A stretch of DNA of 64,000 nt from Hamadaea flava (lineage in GTDB: Bacteria; Actinomycetota; Actinomycetes; Mycobacteriales; Micromonosporaceae): positions 2,976,001 to 3,040,000 of the forward strand of contig NZ_JAMZDZ010000001.1 in NCBI RefSeq assembly GCF_024172085.1, given 5' to 3'. Both the position numbers and the translations under genes were made by a program. Position 1 is the stretch's first letter, and each line of letters begins with the position of its first letter. A model generated the notes under the pieces. It saw only the letters and a program-made list of their open reading frames with translations. It was not told where the DNA came from and searched no databases. Shown here in pieces: positions 1-9,072 of this stretch.

Positions 1-2
1 AG

Positions 3-974
3 GCGTTCAACGCCACCCGGCTGGAGCCCGGGACGGGCCGCCCGCCGAACCCGATGGTCAACGCCGGGGCGATCCTGACCACGTCGCTGGTGGACGACGG
101 GTTCCCCCGCATCCTGGCCGGGCTTGAGGCGTTCGCCGGGCGCGTACTCGGGGTGGACGAGCGGGCGTACGAGTCGGAGGTCGAGACCGGCGACCGGAAC
201 CGCGCGATCGCCTACTTGATGCGTACCGCTGGATCTTTGCGGGCCGACGCCGAGCAGAGCGTGCGGCGCTACTTCCGGCAGTGCGCGATCCAGGTGACCG
301 CCCGCGATCTGGCGGTGATGTCCGCGACCCTGGCCAACGGGGGGGTCAACCCGGTGACCGGCGTGCAGGTGGTCACCCGCGACACCGCGTCGCACGTGCT
401 GACCGTCATGGCGACCTGCGGGATGTACGACTTCGCAGGGGAATGGCTGCTCCGGGTGGGTCTGCCCGCGAAGAGCGGGGTCAGCGGCGGGATCACCGGG
501 GCGCTGCCCGCGCAGCTCGGCATCGGGCTGTTCAGCCCGCCGCTGGACGAGCGGGGCACGAGCGTCCGCGGCATCGCGGCGTGCGAGGAACTGTCGGCGC
601 GCTTCGGCCTGCACCTCATGCGACCGCCCGCGCGCACCGCGTCAGCCGTCTACCTCACCGAGAACGGCGACCGCCTCCTCGTCCGCGGCCTGCAGGGCGA
701 CTTCGGGTTCGCCGCGGCGGAGGCGCTGACCCGCGACGTCGCCGGTCACGCCACCCAAGGCCGGCTGCTGGTCCTCGACCTCGACCGGGTCGGCCGGCTA
801 CACCCGGTCGCCGTCCACCTGCTCGGCACGCTGATCGAGCGGCTGGCCGCCTACGGGATGACGACGGTGGTGGCCGACGTCAACCGGCGCGGTCTGCTGC
901 CGCAGGCGCATCGCGAGTTCCCAGGACTGGACGCGGCCCGGCACTGGTGCGACGCAAGCCTGCTCAGGGCGTAG
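3..974 (+). CDS. glsA: Glutaminase with C-terminal STAS-like domain (5' end outside window)
   Basis: Hydrolyses L-glutamine to glutamate and ammonia in the cytoplasm. The frame is open from base 3, so the start and the catalytic SxxK segment lie before the window; 323 residues are visible. Recognisable family motifs are NPMVNAGAI near the left edge, GGVNPVTG, and AKSGVSGGITGALP. The last roughly 100 residues (LLVLDLDRVGRLHPVAV and following) look like a STAS domain, an extension seen on some bacterial glutaminases. Its 3' end overlaps the convergent nadR-like gene by 11 bases. The glutaminase call is firm; the STAS call is from pattern. Confidence 0.93.
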   Translation, partial: AFNATRLEPGTGRPPNPMVNAGAILTTSLVDDGFPRILAGLEAFAGRVLGVDERAYESEVETGDRNRAIAYLMRTAGSLRADAEQSVRRYFRQCAIQVTARDLAVMSATLANGGVNPVTGVQVVTRDTASHVLTVMATCGMYDFAGEWLLRVGLPAKSGVSGGITGALPAQLGIGLFSPPLDERGTSVRGIAACEELSARFGLHLMRPPARTASAVYLTENGDRLLVRGLQGDFGFAAAEALTRDVAGHATQGRLLVLDLDRVGRLHPVAVHLLGTLIERLAAYGMTTVVADVNRRGLLPQAHREFPGLDAARHWCDASLLRA

Positions 975-2049
975 CCGGCGGCCTGAGCGGATCCGCCAGA
1001 TCCCACCCTCGGGCCAGTAGCTCGTCGCACGCGGCCAGCGCGGCGGCGAGCCGGACCTCTGGCGTTCCGGTGACCTCGACGACCGGTACGCCCCAGCCGC
1101 GCAGCTCGGCGCGAAAGCGTTCGTTCATCCACGTACGCAGGTGTTCTCCGTCCCGCAGCCCGTCGTCCTCGAACGGCACGCCCTTCTCGTCCGTCAGGAG
1201 ATACAGAGCTGGCTTGCGCGCGGCGGCGCGTACCTCGGGTGAGGTGGAGCCGAGGTAGCGCTCCTCCCAGATGGCTGTCGCCCACGCGTCTGTGTCGCAG
1301 ACGAGCAGCGGCGACCCGGTACGCGCGGCGGCGTCCTCGGCGGCGTTCTGGGCGTACGCGACCTCGATGAAGTCGTCGCGGTCCCAGGTGACGTCGAAGA
1401 CAGTCGCCTCAGGGTCACACTGACGCAGGTCAGCCAGCTTCCGTTCGGTCAACTCGCGGCCGAATTCGGGCACCCAGTTCGTCGCGGCCCACACTCCTCC
1501 CCGATCCCGCAACGCCTGCGCAAGCGCTCGGGCGAGCGTCGTCGTGCCGGTCGACTCCGCCCCGACGACCACCACGCGGCGAGTGAACCAGGCCCGCACC
1601 GGCTCGGCCAGCAGCTCCCAGTACGCCACCGGATCAGCGCGTACGGCGGTTCCAGAGACGGCCGCAACCGATCGGGCGGGGTCCACGCTGACGTGGGTCG
1701 CGTCGAACCGGGCCGCTAATTCCTCCCCGTATGCCTCCGACGTGAACACCGCGTCCACGTCGTCCGTGTCGAGGGCGGATCGGAAGATCTCACAATGAGC
1801 CTTCCACGCGTCCGGGTCGGCGTAGTCGATCGGGTGGTCGTCGATCACCCCGGCGAACCGCACCCAGCCGGTGTCGGCGTGCACCTGCCGCAGCCAGTTC
1901 AGCCGCAGGTCCAGTGGAATGGATTCCTGACTCGACGGCGCCACCACGACGGTGACGCGCGCGCAGGCCGCGGCAGCGGCGCGGATCAGATGGTGGTGGC
2001 CTGCGTGGGGCGGGTAGAACTTGCCGACCACCATTCCGTGCCGAAACAC
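964..2049 (-). CDS. nadR: NadR-like bifunctional NMN adenylyltransferase / ribosylnicotinamide kinase
   Basis: NAD salvage enzyme: an N-terminal nucleotidyltransferase domain (GKFYPPHAGHH, the HxGH-type site; ISGT-like VSGTAVRADP near residue 150) and a C-terminal P-loop kinase domain for nicotinamide riboside. About 361 residues, with no N-terminal helix-turn-helix as in E. coli NadR, so probably an enzyme only. I start it at GTG 2049, 2 bases after the pnuC stop; ATG 2034 is the alternative. Oddity: the kinase P-loop reads GAESTGTTT, so the usual lysine of GK(S/T) is a threonine. It is translated after pnuC, which fits uptake followed by phosphorylation of nicotinamide riboside. Confidence 0.88.
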   Translation of the reverse strand: MFRHGMVVGKFYPPHAGHHHLIRAAAAACARVTVVVAPSSQESIPLDLRLNWLRQVHADTGWVRFAGVIDDHPIDYADPDAWKAHCEIFRSALDTDDVDAVFTSEAYGEELAARFDATHVSVDPARSVAAVSGTAVRADPVAYWELLAEPVRAWFTRRVVVVGAESTGTTTLARALAQALRDRGGVWAATNWVPEFGRELTERKLADLRQCDPEATVFDVTWDRDDFIEVAYAQNAAEDAAARTGSPLLVCDTDAWATAIWEERYLGSTSPEVRAAARKPALYLLTDEKGVPFEDDGLRDGEHLRTWMNERFRAELRGWGVPVVEVTGTPEVRLAAALAACDELLARGWDLADPLRPPATP

Positions 2050-2051
2050 CG

Positions 2052-2684
2052 TCAGACCGCCGTGGCCGACGACGGGGCAGGCGTACGCAGATCGGTCAGC
2101 CAGGCACGCAGCCCGAGTACGCACAACGCCAGAAACCCGACGTAGAGGATCGAGGTCAGCCACAGATCCTTGTACGCGTACAACGGGATGTAGATCAGGT
2201 CGGCGGCGATCCACAGCCACCAGCTCTCCAGCAACTTGCGGGCCTGCCCATAGGTCGCCAGCAGCGACAACGCGGTAGTCAGCGCGTCGGCCAGCGGAAC
2301 CGTGGACGAGGTGTAACGGTCGAGGAAGAAGGCCAATGCAGCGGTCAGAACGACGCCCGCCGTCAGCAAGCTCAGCCATTCCGGACCCGAGGTGCGCCGT
2401 ACCGGCAGCGCGTTGCGCGACTGGCCCGCGTACACCCACTGCCACCAGCCGTAGAAACCCAGCACCACATAGAGGATCTGCAGCCCGGCGTCGGCGTAGA
2501 GGCCGGCGTACCAGAACACGACCATGAGCAGCAGCACGTTGAGAATGCCGACCGCCCAGTTGGCGATGTGCTGACGCACGACGAGCCAGACACACCACGC
2601 ACCGGTTGCGAACCCCAGCAGCTCGCCCCAGGTGGTCGGGGCGCCGAACAAGGTGAACGCAGCCGAGGTCAGCCAGTTGAGCAC
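2052..2684 (-). CDS. pnuC: PnuC family nicotinamide riboside transporter
   Basis: Integral membrane protein of about 210 residues with seven hydrophobic segments and the PnuC signature region around WAVGILNVLLL and LGFYGWWQW. It imports nicotinamide riboside by facilitated diffusion, trapped by the kinase encoded immediately downstream (2-base gap). I use GTG 2684, which follows GGAGG by 4 bases; GTG 2708 would add eight residues. The pair is divergent from the DUF4097 gene, so the promoter lies in 2685-2796, where I see no riboswitch fold or clear operator. Confidence 0.9.
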   Translation of the reverse strand: MLNWLTSAAFTLFGAPTTWGELLGFATGAWCVWLVVRQHIANWAVGILNVLLLMVVFWYAGLYADAGLQILYVVLGFYGWWQWVYAGQSRNALPVRRTSGPEWLSLLTAGVVLTAALAFFLDRYTSSTVPLADALTTALSLLATYGQARKLLESWWLWIAADLIYIPLYAYKDLWLTSILYVGFLALCVLGLRAWLTDLRTPAPSSATAV

Positions 2685-2796
2685 GAGTCCTCCAGGGGTG
2701 GTCGGCACACCCTACCTGGCCTCCGAGACGATGTGTCAGCGCTCGCGACAGCCTGGGAACAGTCCCGTGACAGGACGGCCGCCGATCGTAATCGCC

Positions 2797-3657
2797 ATGC
2801 CAACCTTTGAGACTCCCGCGCCGATCTCCGCTTCCGTCGACATCGTCCTCGGCGACATCACCTTCGCTGCCGGCGAGCGCGCCGACACCGTGGTCGAGGT
2901 CCAGCCCATCGATCCCACCCGGCCGCTCGACATCCAGGCCGCCGACCAGGTCATCATCGAGTACGCCCAAGGCAGGCTGCAGGTCAAGCACCCGAAGCTG
3001 CGCACGGCGTTCGCCAGCCGCTACGGCTCGGTACGCGTACTGGTGTGGTTGCCGGCCGGTTCGCATGTTCAGGGGAACACCGCCGAGGGCGAATACGTCG
3101 TTCAGGGTGTGGTCGGCTCGTGCCGGCTGAAGAACGCCATCGGTGACATCCGGGTCGAGCAGGCTTCGGAGGTACGCCTGAAGACGTCCGGCGGCCGGGT
3201 GACCGTCGACCACGTGACCGGTTCGGCCGACGTCTCCGCCAACGGGGCGGTCCGCGTACGCCGCATCGACGGTGACGCGGAGGTGACCACCGTCGGCGGC
3301 GAGATCTGGATCGGCGAGGTCGGCGGTGAGCTGCGGGCGGATTCGTCCGTCGGCGGCATCACCGTCGAGGTGGCGCACGCGGCCGTCAAGGCGAAGACCG
3401 CCACCGGGCACATCCGCGTCGGCCGACTCGGCAGCGGCCCGGTCGACCTGTCCGCCGCCATCGGCAAGCTGGAGGTCGGCGTACCGGCGGGCATTGCCGT
3501 CCGGTTGGACGCGCACACCCCGACCGGCCGGGTCCGCAACCTGCTGGACGCCGCCGACGACCAGTCCGGCCGGACGGTCAAGGTACGCGCACGCTGCAAC
3601 GGTGGTGGAGACATCGTCGTCCACCGCGCCGACGCGTCGCTCAGCTCGCGAGGGTGA
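2797..3657 (+). CDS. DUF4097 family beta-helix-like protein
   Basis: 286-residue protein of short beta-strand repeats (GDIRVEQAS, GGRVTVDHVTG, GGEIWIGEVGG) of the kind found in DUF4097/DUF4098 proteins, probably a right-handed beta-solenoid. No signal peptide or membrane segment, so cytoplasmic as read. Start ATG 2797 begins MPTFETPAPISA; no good ribosome site is present upstream. The function of the family is not established. Its last 17 bases overlap the convergent SARP-type regulator gene. Confidence 0.75.
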   Translation: MPTFETPAPISASVDIVLGDITFAAGERADTVVEVQPIDPTRPLDIQAADQVIIEYAQGRLQVKHPKLRTAFASRYGSVRVLVWLPAGSHVQGNTAEGEYVVQGVVGSCRLKNAIGDIRVEQASEVRLKTSGGRVTVDHVTGSADVSANGAVRVRRIDGDAEVTTVGGEIWIGEVGGELRADSSVGGITVEVAHAAVKAKTATGHIRVGRLGSGPVDLSAAIGKLEVGVPAGIAVRLDAHTPTGRVRNLLDAADDQSGRTVKVRARCNGGGDIVVHRADASLSSRG

Positions 3658-6600
3658 TCTCGGCCAGCTCCTGCCAGTCTCGGTCCCGCCCGTCCTGGAG
3701 CGCCTCGGCGAACACGGCTTCGCCGAGGCGCTGCCGCACTTCCTCGCCGATCCGGGCGGCGTCGGGCTGCGTACGATCAGGCATTCCGCGCACGTTCTCA
3801 CTGGCCGCGAGCAGTCGCGCGGCTTGTTCGTCCTGTCCTTGCCGGGCGGCCTGATCCGCGATCCCGACCAGCACCTGCGCGATCATCGGCCGATAGCTGA
3901 GCTGGACCGCCGCCCGCAACGCCCCGGCCCGGTACGCGCGGGCCTCGCCGAGGTCCTCGGCGAGGTAGCCGCGCACGTCCTGGAGCAGGACGTACAGGCC
4001 GCTCGTGTCGTCGCCGGGCCGCATGCGGATCGTCGCCAGATGCTCCCGCGCCTGGTCCGCCTCGCCCCGGAACCGCGCGAGTTGCGCTTGTGCCAGCGCG
4101 ACTTCGCCCAGGGTGTCCGGCCAGGTGATGCCGTCGGCCGCCCGCACCGCCTCCGCCAGGGTGATCAGGCTGGCCCGCTCGTCGCCGAGCAGCCAATACA
4201 GCTGGGCCTGCCGGGTCCGGATGCTGACCACCTCTTCGGTCCCGCCCACTTCGACGAGCACCGCGGCCGCTTCCTCGTAGTACGCGCACGCCGCCGCGAA
4301 CTCGCCGCGCGGGCCGAGCCGATCCGCCAGGAAGGTCAGCGCTCCCGAGATCCCCCACCGTTCGCCGAGCGCCCGCGATTCGGCGAGGGCGGCTTCGATG
4401 TCGTCGTCCACCTGGTCCACTTCGCGGCCGAGGGCGAGCCGCAGCCGGCTGCGCGTGAGCCGGGCCTGCGCCCGCACCCACGGATCGGCGTCGTGGATCA
4501 GCGGCTCGTACGCCGGCAGGAAGTCGGCCGGTTCCCGCAGCATGCGTTCCAGCGGCCGGGCGAACGCGAGCAGCGGATGCGTCGACCCGCTGAGTTCGGT
4601 GTATCGGTAGGCGTCCTCGATCCACTGCTGCGCCTGGTATTGGTCGCCGGCCGCGCCGGAACTGACGAAGAGCGTGACGATGGTGCAGGCCAACGCGCGT
4701 ACCTCGGCGGACACCTCACCGGGAACGGAGGCCCCGGCGATGCTCAGCTCGGTGCCCTCGGCCCGATGCCCGCTGAGGAACCAGTACCACCCCGCCGCGC
4801 CGACCAGCCGCATGGCCTCCTCTGCCCAGCCTTCGGCGATCGCCAGACGCAGGGCCGCGCTGATGTTGTCGTGCTCGGCTTCCACTTTGGACATCCAGGT
4901 GAGCTGCTCGGCCCGGCGCAGATGCGGATCAGCCGTCTCGGTCAGCTCGACCACATATCCGACGTACGCCCGCCGCGCGGACTCGGCGTCGCCGGATTCG
5001 GTCAGGCGCTGGTCGGCGTACTCGCGGATGGTGTTGAGCATCCGATAGCGTGGCTCGTCCTCGCCGTACGCGAGCAGCAGCGACTTCTCCGTCAACGCGG
5101 TCAGCAGGTCGAGGGCGTCGTTGCCGTCGGCGCACACCCGTTCGGCCGCTTCGAGGCTGACCCCGCCGGCGAACACCGACAGCCTGCGCAGCAGGTCCCG
5201 CTCGGCCTCGCTGAGCAGGTCCCAACTCCAGTCCACCACCGCGCGCAACGTCCGGTGCCGGGCTAGCGCCGTCCGGCTGCCGCCGGTGAGCAGCTGGAAT
5301 CGGTCGTCGAGCCGATCCGCCAACTGCTCCACCGACATCGTCCGCAGCCGCGCCGCCGCCAACTCGATCGCCAGCGGCATCCCGTCGAGCGCCCGGCATA
5401 CGCGTGCCATCGTGGCCAGCGTCCGTTCATCGGAACCGACGTTCCGGCGTACCGCCTCGGCCCGATCGCGGAGCAACCGGACCGCGGGCGACGCGCCGAC
5501 CTCGGCGGCCGGCGCACCCTGCGCGGGCAGAGCGAGCGGCTCGACCTGCCACAGCGCCTCGCCGGTGATACCGAGCGGCTCGCGGCTCGTGGCGATGATC
5601 CGCAGCCGCCGGCACTCGCCGAGCAGCCGGTCCGCGAACTCCGAAACCGCCTCGATCATGTGCTCGCAGTTGTCCAGGACCAGCAACATCACCCGGTCCC
5701 GGACCGCGGCGACCAGCCGGTCCACCGCGTCACCGCCCGGGGCCCCGCCGCCCGCCGACTGGTCCCGCAGGCCGATCGCGGTCAGCGTGGCCTGCGCCAG
5801 CTCACCGCCCGCCTGGAGCGGGGCCAGCTCCACCAGCCACGCGCCGTCCGGCAGGTCGCCGAGCATCGTCCGCGCGGTCTCCGTGGCGAGCCGCGTCTTA
5901 CCGGAACCACCCGCGCCCGTCAGCGTGACCAGCCGGTGCCGGGTCGCCAGCTCCGCGATCGCCGCGACGTCCTCTTCCTTGCCCACGAACGTGGTCAGCT
6001 CGGCCCGCAGGTTCGTGCGCCGGTTCTCCGCCCGCCCGCCGATCTCGCCGCGCAAGACCGCCGTGTTCACCGCCGACAACTCGGCCGACGGGTCCACTCC
6101 CAGTTCGTCGGCCAGCCGCTCCGACAATTGCTGGTACGCCGTCAGCGCCTCTGCCCCACGTCCCGCCTCGGCCAGAGCGCGCATCAACGCCGCGACGAAG
6201 CCCTCCCGCAAGGGATGGCTCGCCACCAACTCCGTCAGCTCGGAGACCAGGTCCGCGCCGCGGCCGAGGCGTACCTCGGCGTCCACGCGATCGCCGAGCA
6301 CGGCGACGTGCAGTTCGGTCAGCCCGGTGACCGCGGAGTCGAACGCCTTGCTGCCCGACAGGGCGATGCCTTCCATCGCCGTCCCGCGCCACAACCCCAA
6401 CGCCGTACGCAGCAGGCTGACGCGTACCGGATCGTCGGCCTCGCGAGCCTCGGCGACCAGGCGCTCGAACCGGCTCACGTCGACCGACTCGGGATCGACG
6501 GCCAGCCGGTAGCCGCCCGCCTTCGCCTCGACCAGCCCGTCCGGCAGCAGCCGGCGCAGCCGGGACACCAGGACCTGCAGCGCGTTCACCGCGTCGGCGG

Positions 6601-6763
6601 GTGGCTCCTCGCCCCAGATCCAGTCGACCAGCCGCGTACGCGGAACGATCCGGCCGGGCTCCAGTGCGAGCGCGGCGAGCAACGCGCGCAGCCGGGCGCC
6701 CGGCACCTCCACCATGCCGCCGTCGACCTGGACTTCGAACGGACCGAGCAACCCAATACGCAC
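3641..6763 (-). CDS. SARP/AfsR-like regulator: wHTH-BTAD-NB-ARC-TPR
   Basis: Large transcriptional regulator of about 1040 residues. The N-terminal OmpR-like winged helix (residues 1-85) and BTAD (about 90-235) mark it as a SARP. An NB-ARC ATPase follows with P-loop GAGGSGKT near residue 285 and Walker B LLVLDNCEH, then ATSREPLG and a long helical TPR-like tail. Such proteins activate secondary-metabolite genes by binding heptameric direct repeats. Start GTG 6763 gives the usual VRIGLLGPFEV opening; ATG 6781 is possible. It lies only 54 bases after the S26 peptidase stop on the same strand, so it may be cotranscribed with the peptide cluster. Confidence 0.88.
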   Translation of the reverse strand: MRIGLLGPFEVQVDGGMVEVPGARLRALLAALALEPGRIVPRTRLVDWIWGEEPPADAVNALQVLVSRLRRLLPDGLVEAKAGGYRLAVDPESVDVSRFERLVAEAREADDPVRVSLLRTALGLWRGTAMEGIALSGSKAFDSAVTGLTELHVAVLGDRVDAEVRLGRGADLVSELTELVASHPLREGFVAALMRALAEAGRGAEALTAYQQLSERLADELGVDPSAELSAVNTAVLRGEIGGRAENRRTNLRAELTTFVGKEEDVAAIAELATRHRLVTLTGAGGSGKTRLATETARTMLGDLPDGAWLVELAPLQAGGELAQATLTAIGLRDQSAGGGAPGGDAVDRLVAAVRDRVMLLVLDNCEHMIEAVSEFADRLLGECRRLRIIATSREPLGITGEALWQVEPLALPAQGAPAAEVGASPAVRLLRDRAEAVRRNVGSDERTLATMARVCRALDGMPLAIELAAARLRTMSVEQLADRLDDRFQLLTGGSRTALARHRTLRAVVDWSWDLLSEAERDLLRRLSVFAGGVSLEAAERVCADGNDALDLLTALTEKSLLLAYGEDEPRYRMLNTIREYADQRLTESGDAESARRAYVGYVVELTETADPHLRRAEQLTWMSKVEAEHDNISAALRLAIAEGWAEEAMRLVGAAGWYWFLSGHRAEGTELSIAGASVPGEVSAEVRALACTIVTLFVSSGAAGDQYQAQQWIEDAYRYTELSGSTHPLLAFARPLERMLREPADFLPAYEPLIHDADPWVRAQARLTRSRLRLALGREVDQVDDDIEAALAESRALGERWGISGALTFLADRLGPRGEFAAACAYYEEAAAVLVEVGGTEEVVSIRTRQAQLYWLLGDERASLITLAEAVRAADGITWPDTLGEVALAQAQLARFRGEADQAREHLATIRMRPGDDTSGLYVLLQDVRGYLAEDLGEARAYRAGALRAAVQLSYRPMIAQVLVGIADQAARQGQDEQAARLLAASENVRGMPDRTQPDAARIGEEVRQRLGEAVFAEALQDGRDRDWQELAEITLAS

Positions 6764-6817
6764 GTGGCCATCTTGCCGCATCGACAGGCCGGTCCGCATA
6801 TGCCGCAATTCACACGT

Positions 6818-7243
6818 TCACGGGGTACTCCCAGCAAGGCGGCGCTGAACGACGCCGACCACGCTGTCCAGCGCGATGTAGCCGAGCTCTCGTGAATCGA
6901 GACTGCGCTGGTTGTCCCCCAGGACCACGAGCTGACCTGGTGGCACCACGGCGTCGCCGATGCGGGTTCGGGCCGCCTCCGGTACCGGATCGCCCGGCAC
7001 CGCCGCCACCCGCTTGACCAGCAACGCCGGCCCCATCGGGATCTCGATCGGCGAGGTGAACACCACGACGTCGTCCCGGCGGCACACCCGCGTACGCCGC
7101 ATGAGCAGCCGATCGCCGTGCTGATAGCTGGGCGCCATGCTCTGACCCTTGACCGTGATGACTTTGACGCGCAGCCGGGCCAGGATCAACACCACGCCGA
7201 AAGCCGACAGGACCGCCGCGCTGATCAGTCCGGCCTCCGTCAT
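6818..7243 (-). CDS. S26 family signal peptidase of the peptide cluster
   Basis: 141-residue type I signal peptidase-like protein: N-terminal membrane helix (residues 5-22), catalytic serine in GQSMAPSYQHGD, catalytic lysine in LLVKRVAAVPGD, and the conserved LGDNQRSLDSREL box. It is short compared with housekeeping SipS/LepB (180-300 residues), like specialised or IMP-type members. ATG 7243 overlaps the stop of the ABC exporter gene (ATGA), so the two are translationally coupled. In this operon it probably removes the leader of the 8-cysteine peptide, whose leader ends in AEAGA just before the first cysteine (inference). Confidence 0.88.
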   Translation of the reverse strand: MTEAGLISAAVLSAFGVVLILARLRVKVITVKGQSMAPSYQHGDRLLMRRTRVCRRDDVVVFTSPIEIPMGPALLVKRVAAVPGDPVPEAARTRIGDAVVPPGQLVVLGDNQRSLDSRELGYIALDSVVGVVQRRLAGSTP

Positions 7244-9072
7244 CCGGCCACCGCCTCGGCCGCCTGGTAATTCGCCGCCTGGTAATTCGCCGCCTGCAGG
7301 CGGAACAGCTCGGCGTACTGGCCGTCCAGCGCCAGCAGCGCGTCGTGGGTGCCCTGCTCGACGACGACCCCGTCGGCCAGCACCACGATGTCGTCGGCTT
7401 GCCGCATGGTGCCGAGGCGGTGCGAGATGTGCAAACCGGTACGCCCCTCGCGCGTGCGGCGGATGACCTCGGCGAGATCGTGTTCGGCGACCGGATCCAG
7501 CCCGGAGCTCGGTTCGTCGAGGATCAGCAGGTCCGCGTCGGTACGCAGCAACGACCGGGCCAGCGCCAGCCGCTGATTCTGACCGCCGGACAGCTGAACG
7601 CCGGGATCGTCGGACCCGTCGAAGACGAAGATCCGGCTCAGCATCGTGTCGTACGCGGCAGGCAGCGCCTCGATGGTGTCGTGCAGGCCGACCGCGCGGG
7701 CCGCCGCGACGACGCGTCCCTTGTCGTGCATGGTTTCCACGTCGCCGAGGGCGATGTTCTCCCCCACCGGCAGCTCATAGGTCTGGAAGTCCTGGAAGGT
7801 GGCGCTGATCCGGCGGCGCAGCCAGCTGAGCGGAAGGTCGCGCAGGTCGACGCCGTCCCAGGTGATCCGGCCGCGATCGGGATCGTAGAACCGGCACAGC
7901 AGCTTCACGAGAGTGCTCTTGCCGGCGCCGTTGCGGCCGACCAGACCCGTCGACGATCCGGCCGGGATGACCAGGTCGACTCCCCGCAGCACCCAGGGGC
8001 CACTCTCGTCGTATCGGAACCACACGTCCTCGAAGACGATGCCGGTGCGGAGCGGACCAGGCCGCACAGTTCCCTCGACCAGGTCGTCCGGCGCCTGCGC
8101 GACGTTGAGGTAGTGCCCGAACAACCGCGTGCAGCGTACGGCGTCCTGCAGGCTGTTGACCATGCCGAGCAGCGCGCCCTGCACGGCGGTCGCGGCCGCC
8201 AGGAACAGCGCGAAGTCGCCGGGCGTCAACTCGCCACCGGCGATCCGGTACGCCACGAGCCCCGCGCCCACCGCCAACGCCACCGATCCCAGTCCGCTCA
8301 ACGAGCCCTGCACGACCGCGGACCTGCCCTGAATCCGCAGCTCGGCCGAGACCGCCGTACGCATCGCGCCCAGCATCCGGTCCCGGAACAGCCCGGCCAG
8401 CCCGTAGAGGCGTACCTCCTTCGCCGAGCGCAGATCGGTCAGCAGTTCCTGGTACGCGATCCGCCGCCGATGCGTCGCCATCACCGCGCGGGCGACGTCG
8501 GCCTGCCGCCGGGCCACCGTCAGCTGGGCCACGACCGCGAACACCGTGACGACGAGCAGCAGGGCGGCCATCGGTGGCCAGACGGCGACGACCACCCCGA
8601 CCAGGCTGCCGATCGTCACCACCGAGCGGACCAGGCCGAAGAGGAAGTTGGTCAGCACCGACGGTGCCTCTGCGGCGGCGTCGGTGGCCAGCCGCAGTTC
8701 GTCGGCGAACGCCGGATCCTCGAAGCGCCGCAGCCCGCCGAAGCCGCTGACCCGTTGGTAGATCTCGGCCTGGGCCCGGTGCGCGATCGCCGCCTCGGCT
8801 CGCCGGTGCAGGAACCCGGCCGCGTAGCCCAGCGCGAGAGCTGCCCCGGTCGCCGCGGCCGCTGCGGCGGCGAGCCCGGCCAGCCGGGCCGGACTGGCCG
8901 GCGTCGCACCGGCGAGCCCGTCGATGAGGAGCTTGCTCAGCCACGCCGCGACGGCCGGTCCCATCCCGGCCAGCGCCGTCACCAGGGCCGCGGCGATCAG
9001 CGGCCCAGCCGCCGCCCGCCCGGCCAGCGCCAGGGCAGCCACGGCGGCCCGCCGAGGCGACCGACCGGTCAC
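7240..9072 (-). CDS. ABC exporter, fused permease and ATPase, for the cysteine-rich peptide
   Basis: 610-residue half-transporter with an N-terminal six-helix exporter domain (residues about 20-310) and a C-terminal ATPase: Walker A GRNGAGKST, signature QLSGGQNQR, Walker B LLILDEPSSGLD, H-loop HRLGT. There is no C39 leader-peptidase domain, so leader cleavage must be done by another protein, plausibly the S26 peptidase downstream. GTG 9072 overlaps the TGA of the thiol oxidoreductase gene (GTGA), and its own stop overlaps the peptidase start: tight coupling. The likely substrate is the peptide at 9689-9892. Confidence 0.9.
   Translation of the reverse strand: MTGRSPRRAAVAALALAGRAAAGPLIAAALVTALAGMGPAVAAWLSKLLIDGLAGATPASPARLAGLAAAAAAATGAALALGYAAGFLHRRAEAAIAHRAQAEIYQRVSGFGGLRRFEDPAFADELRLATDAAAEAPSVLTNFLFGLVRSVVTIGSLVGVVVAVWPPMAALLLVVTVFAVVAQLTVARRQADVARAVMATHRRRIAYQELLTDLRSAKEVRLYGLAGLFRDRMLGAMRTAVSAELRIQGRSAVVQGSLSGLGSVALAVGAGLVAYRIAGGELTPGDFALFLAAATAVQGALLGMVNSLQDAVRCTRLFGHYLNVAQAPDDLVEGTVRPGPLRTGIVFEDVWFRYDESGPWVLRGVDLVIPAGSSTGLVGRNGAGKSTLVKLLCRFYDPDRGRITWDGVDLRDLPLSWLRRRISATFQDFQTYELPVGENIALGDVETMHDKGRVVAAARAVGLHDTIEALPAAYDTMLSRIFVFDGSDDPGVQLSGGQNQRLALARSLLRTDADLLILDEPSSGLDPVAEHDLAEVIRRTREGRTGLHISHRLGTMRQADDIVVLADGVVVEQGTHDALLALDGQYAELFRLQAANYQAANYQAAEAVAG

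Noticed and set aside
2685-3801. Upstream extension of the nadR/pnuC-strand frames giving a 945-codon protein
   Set aside because: The extension is antisense to pnuC and the DUF4097 gene; NadR motifs begin at 2049.
3326-5266. 646-codon open frame on the plus strand
   Set aside because: Spans the end of the DUF4097 gene and antisense of the regulator; no domain pattern.
5121-6512. 463-codon open frame on the plus strand, Ser/Arg/Thr-rich
   Set aside because: Mirror of the SARP regulator's codons; low-complexity composition typical of antisense frames in GC-rich DNA.
7240-9072. C39-peptidase-containing bacteriocin exporter
   Set aside because: The protein begins directly with the membrane domain; no N-terminal cysteine protease motif.
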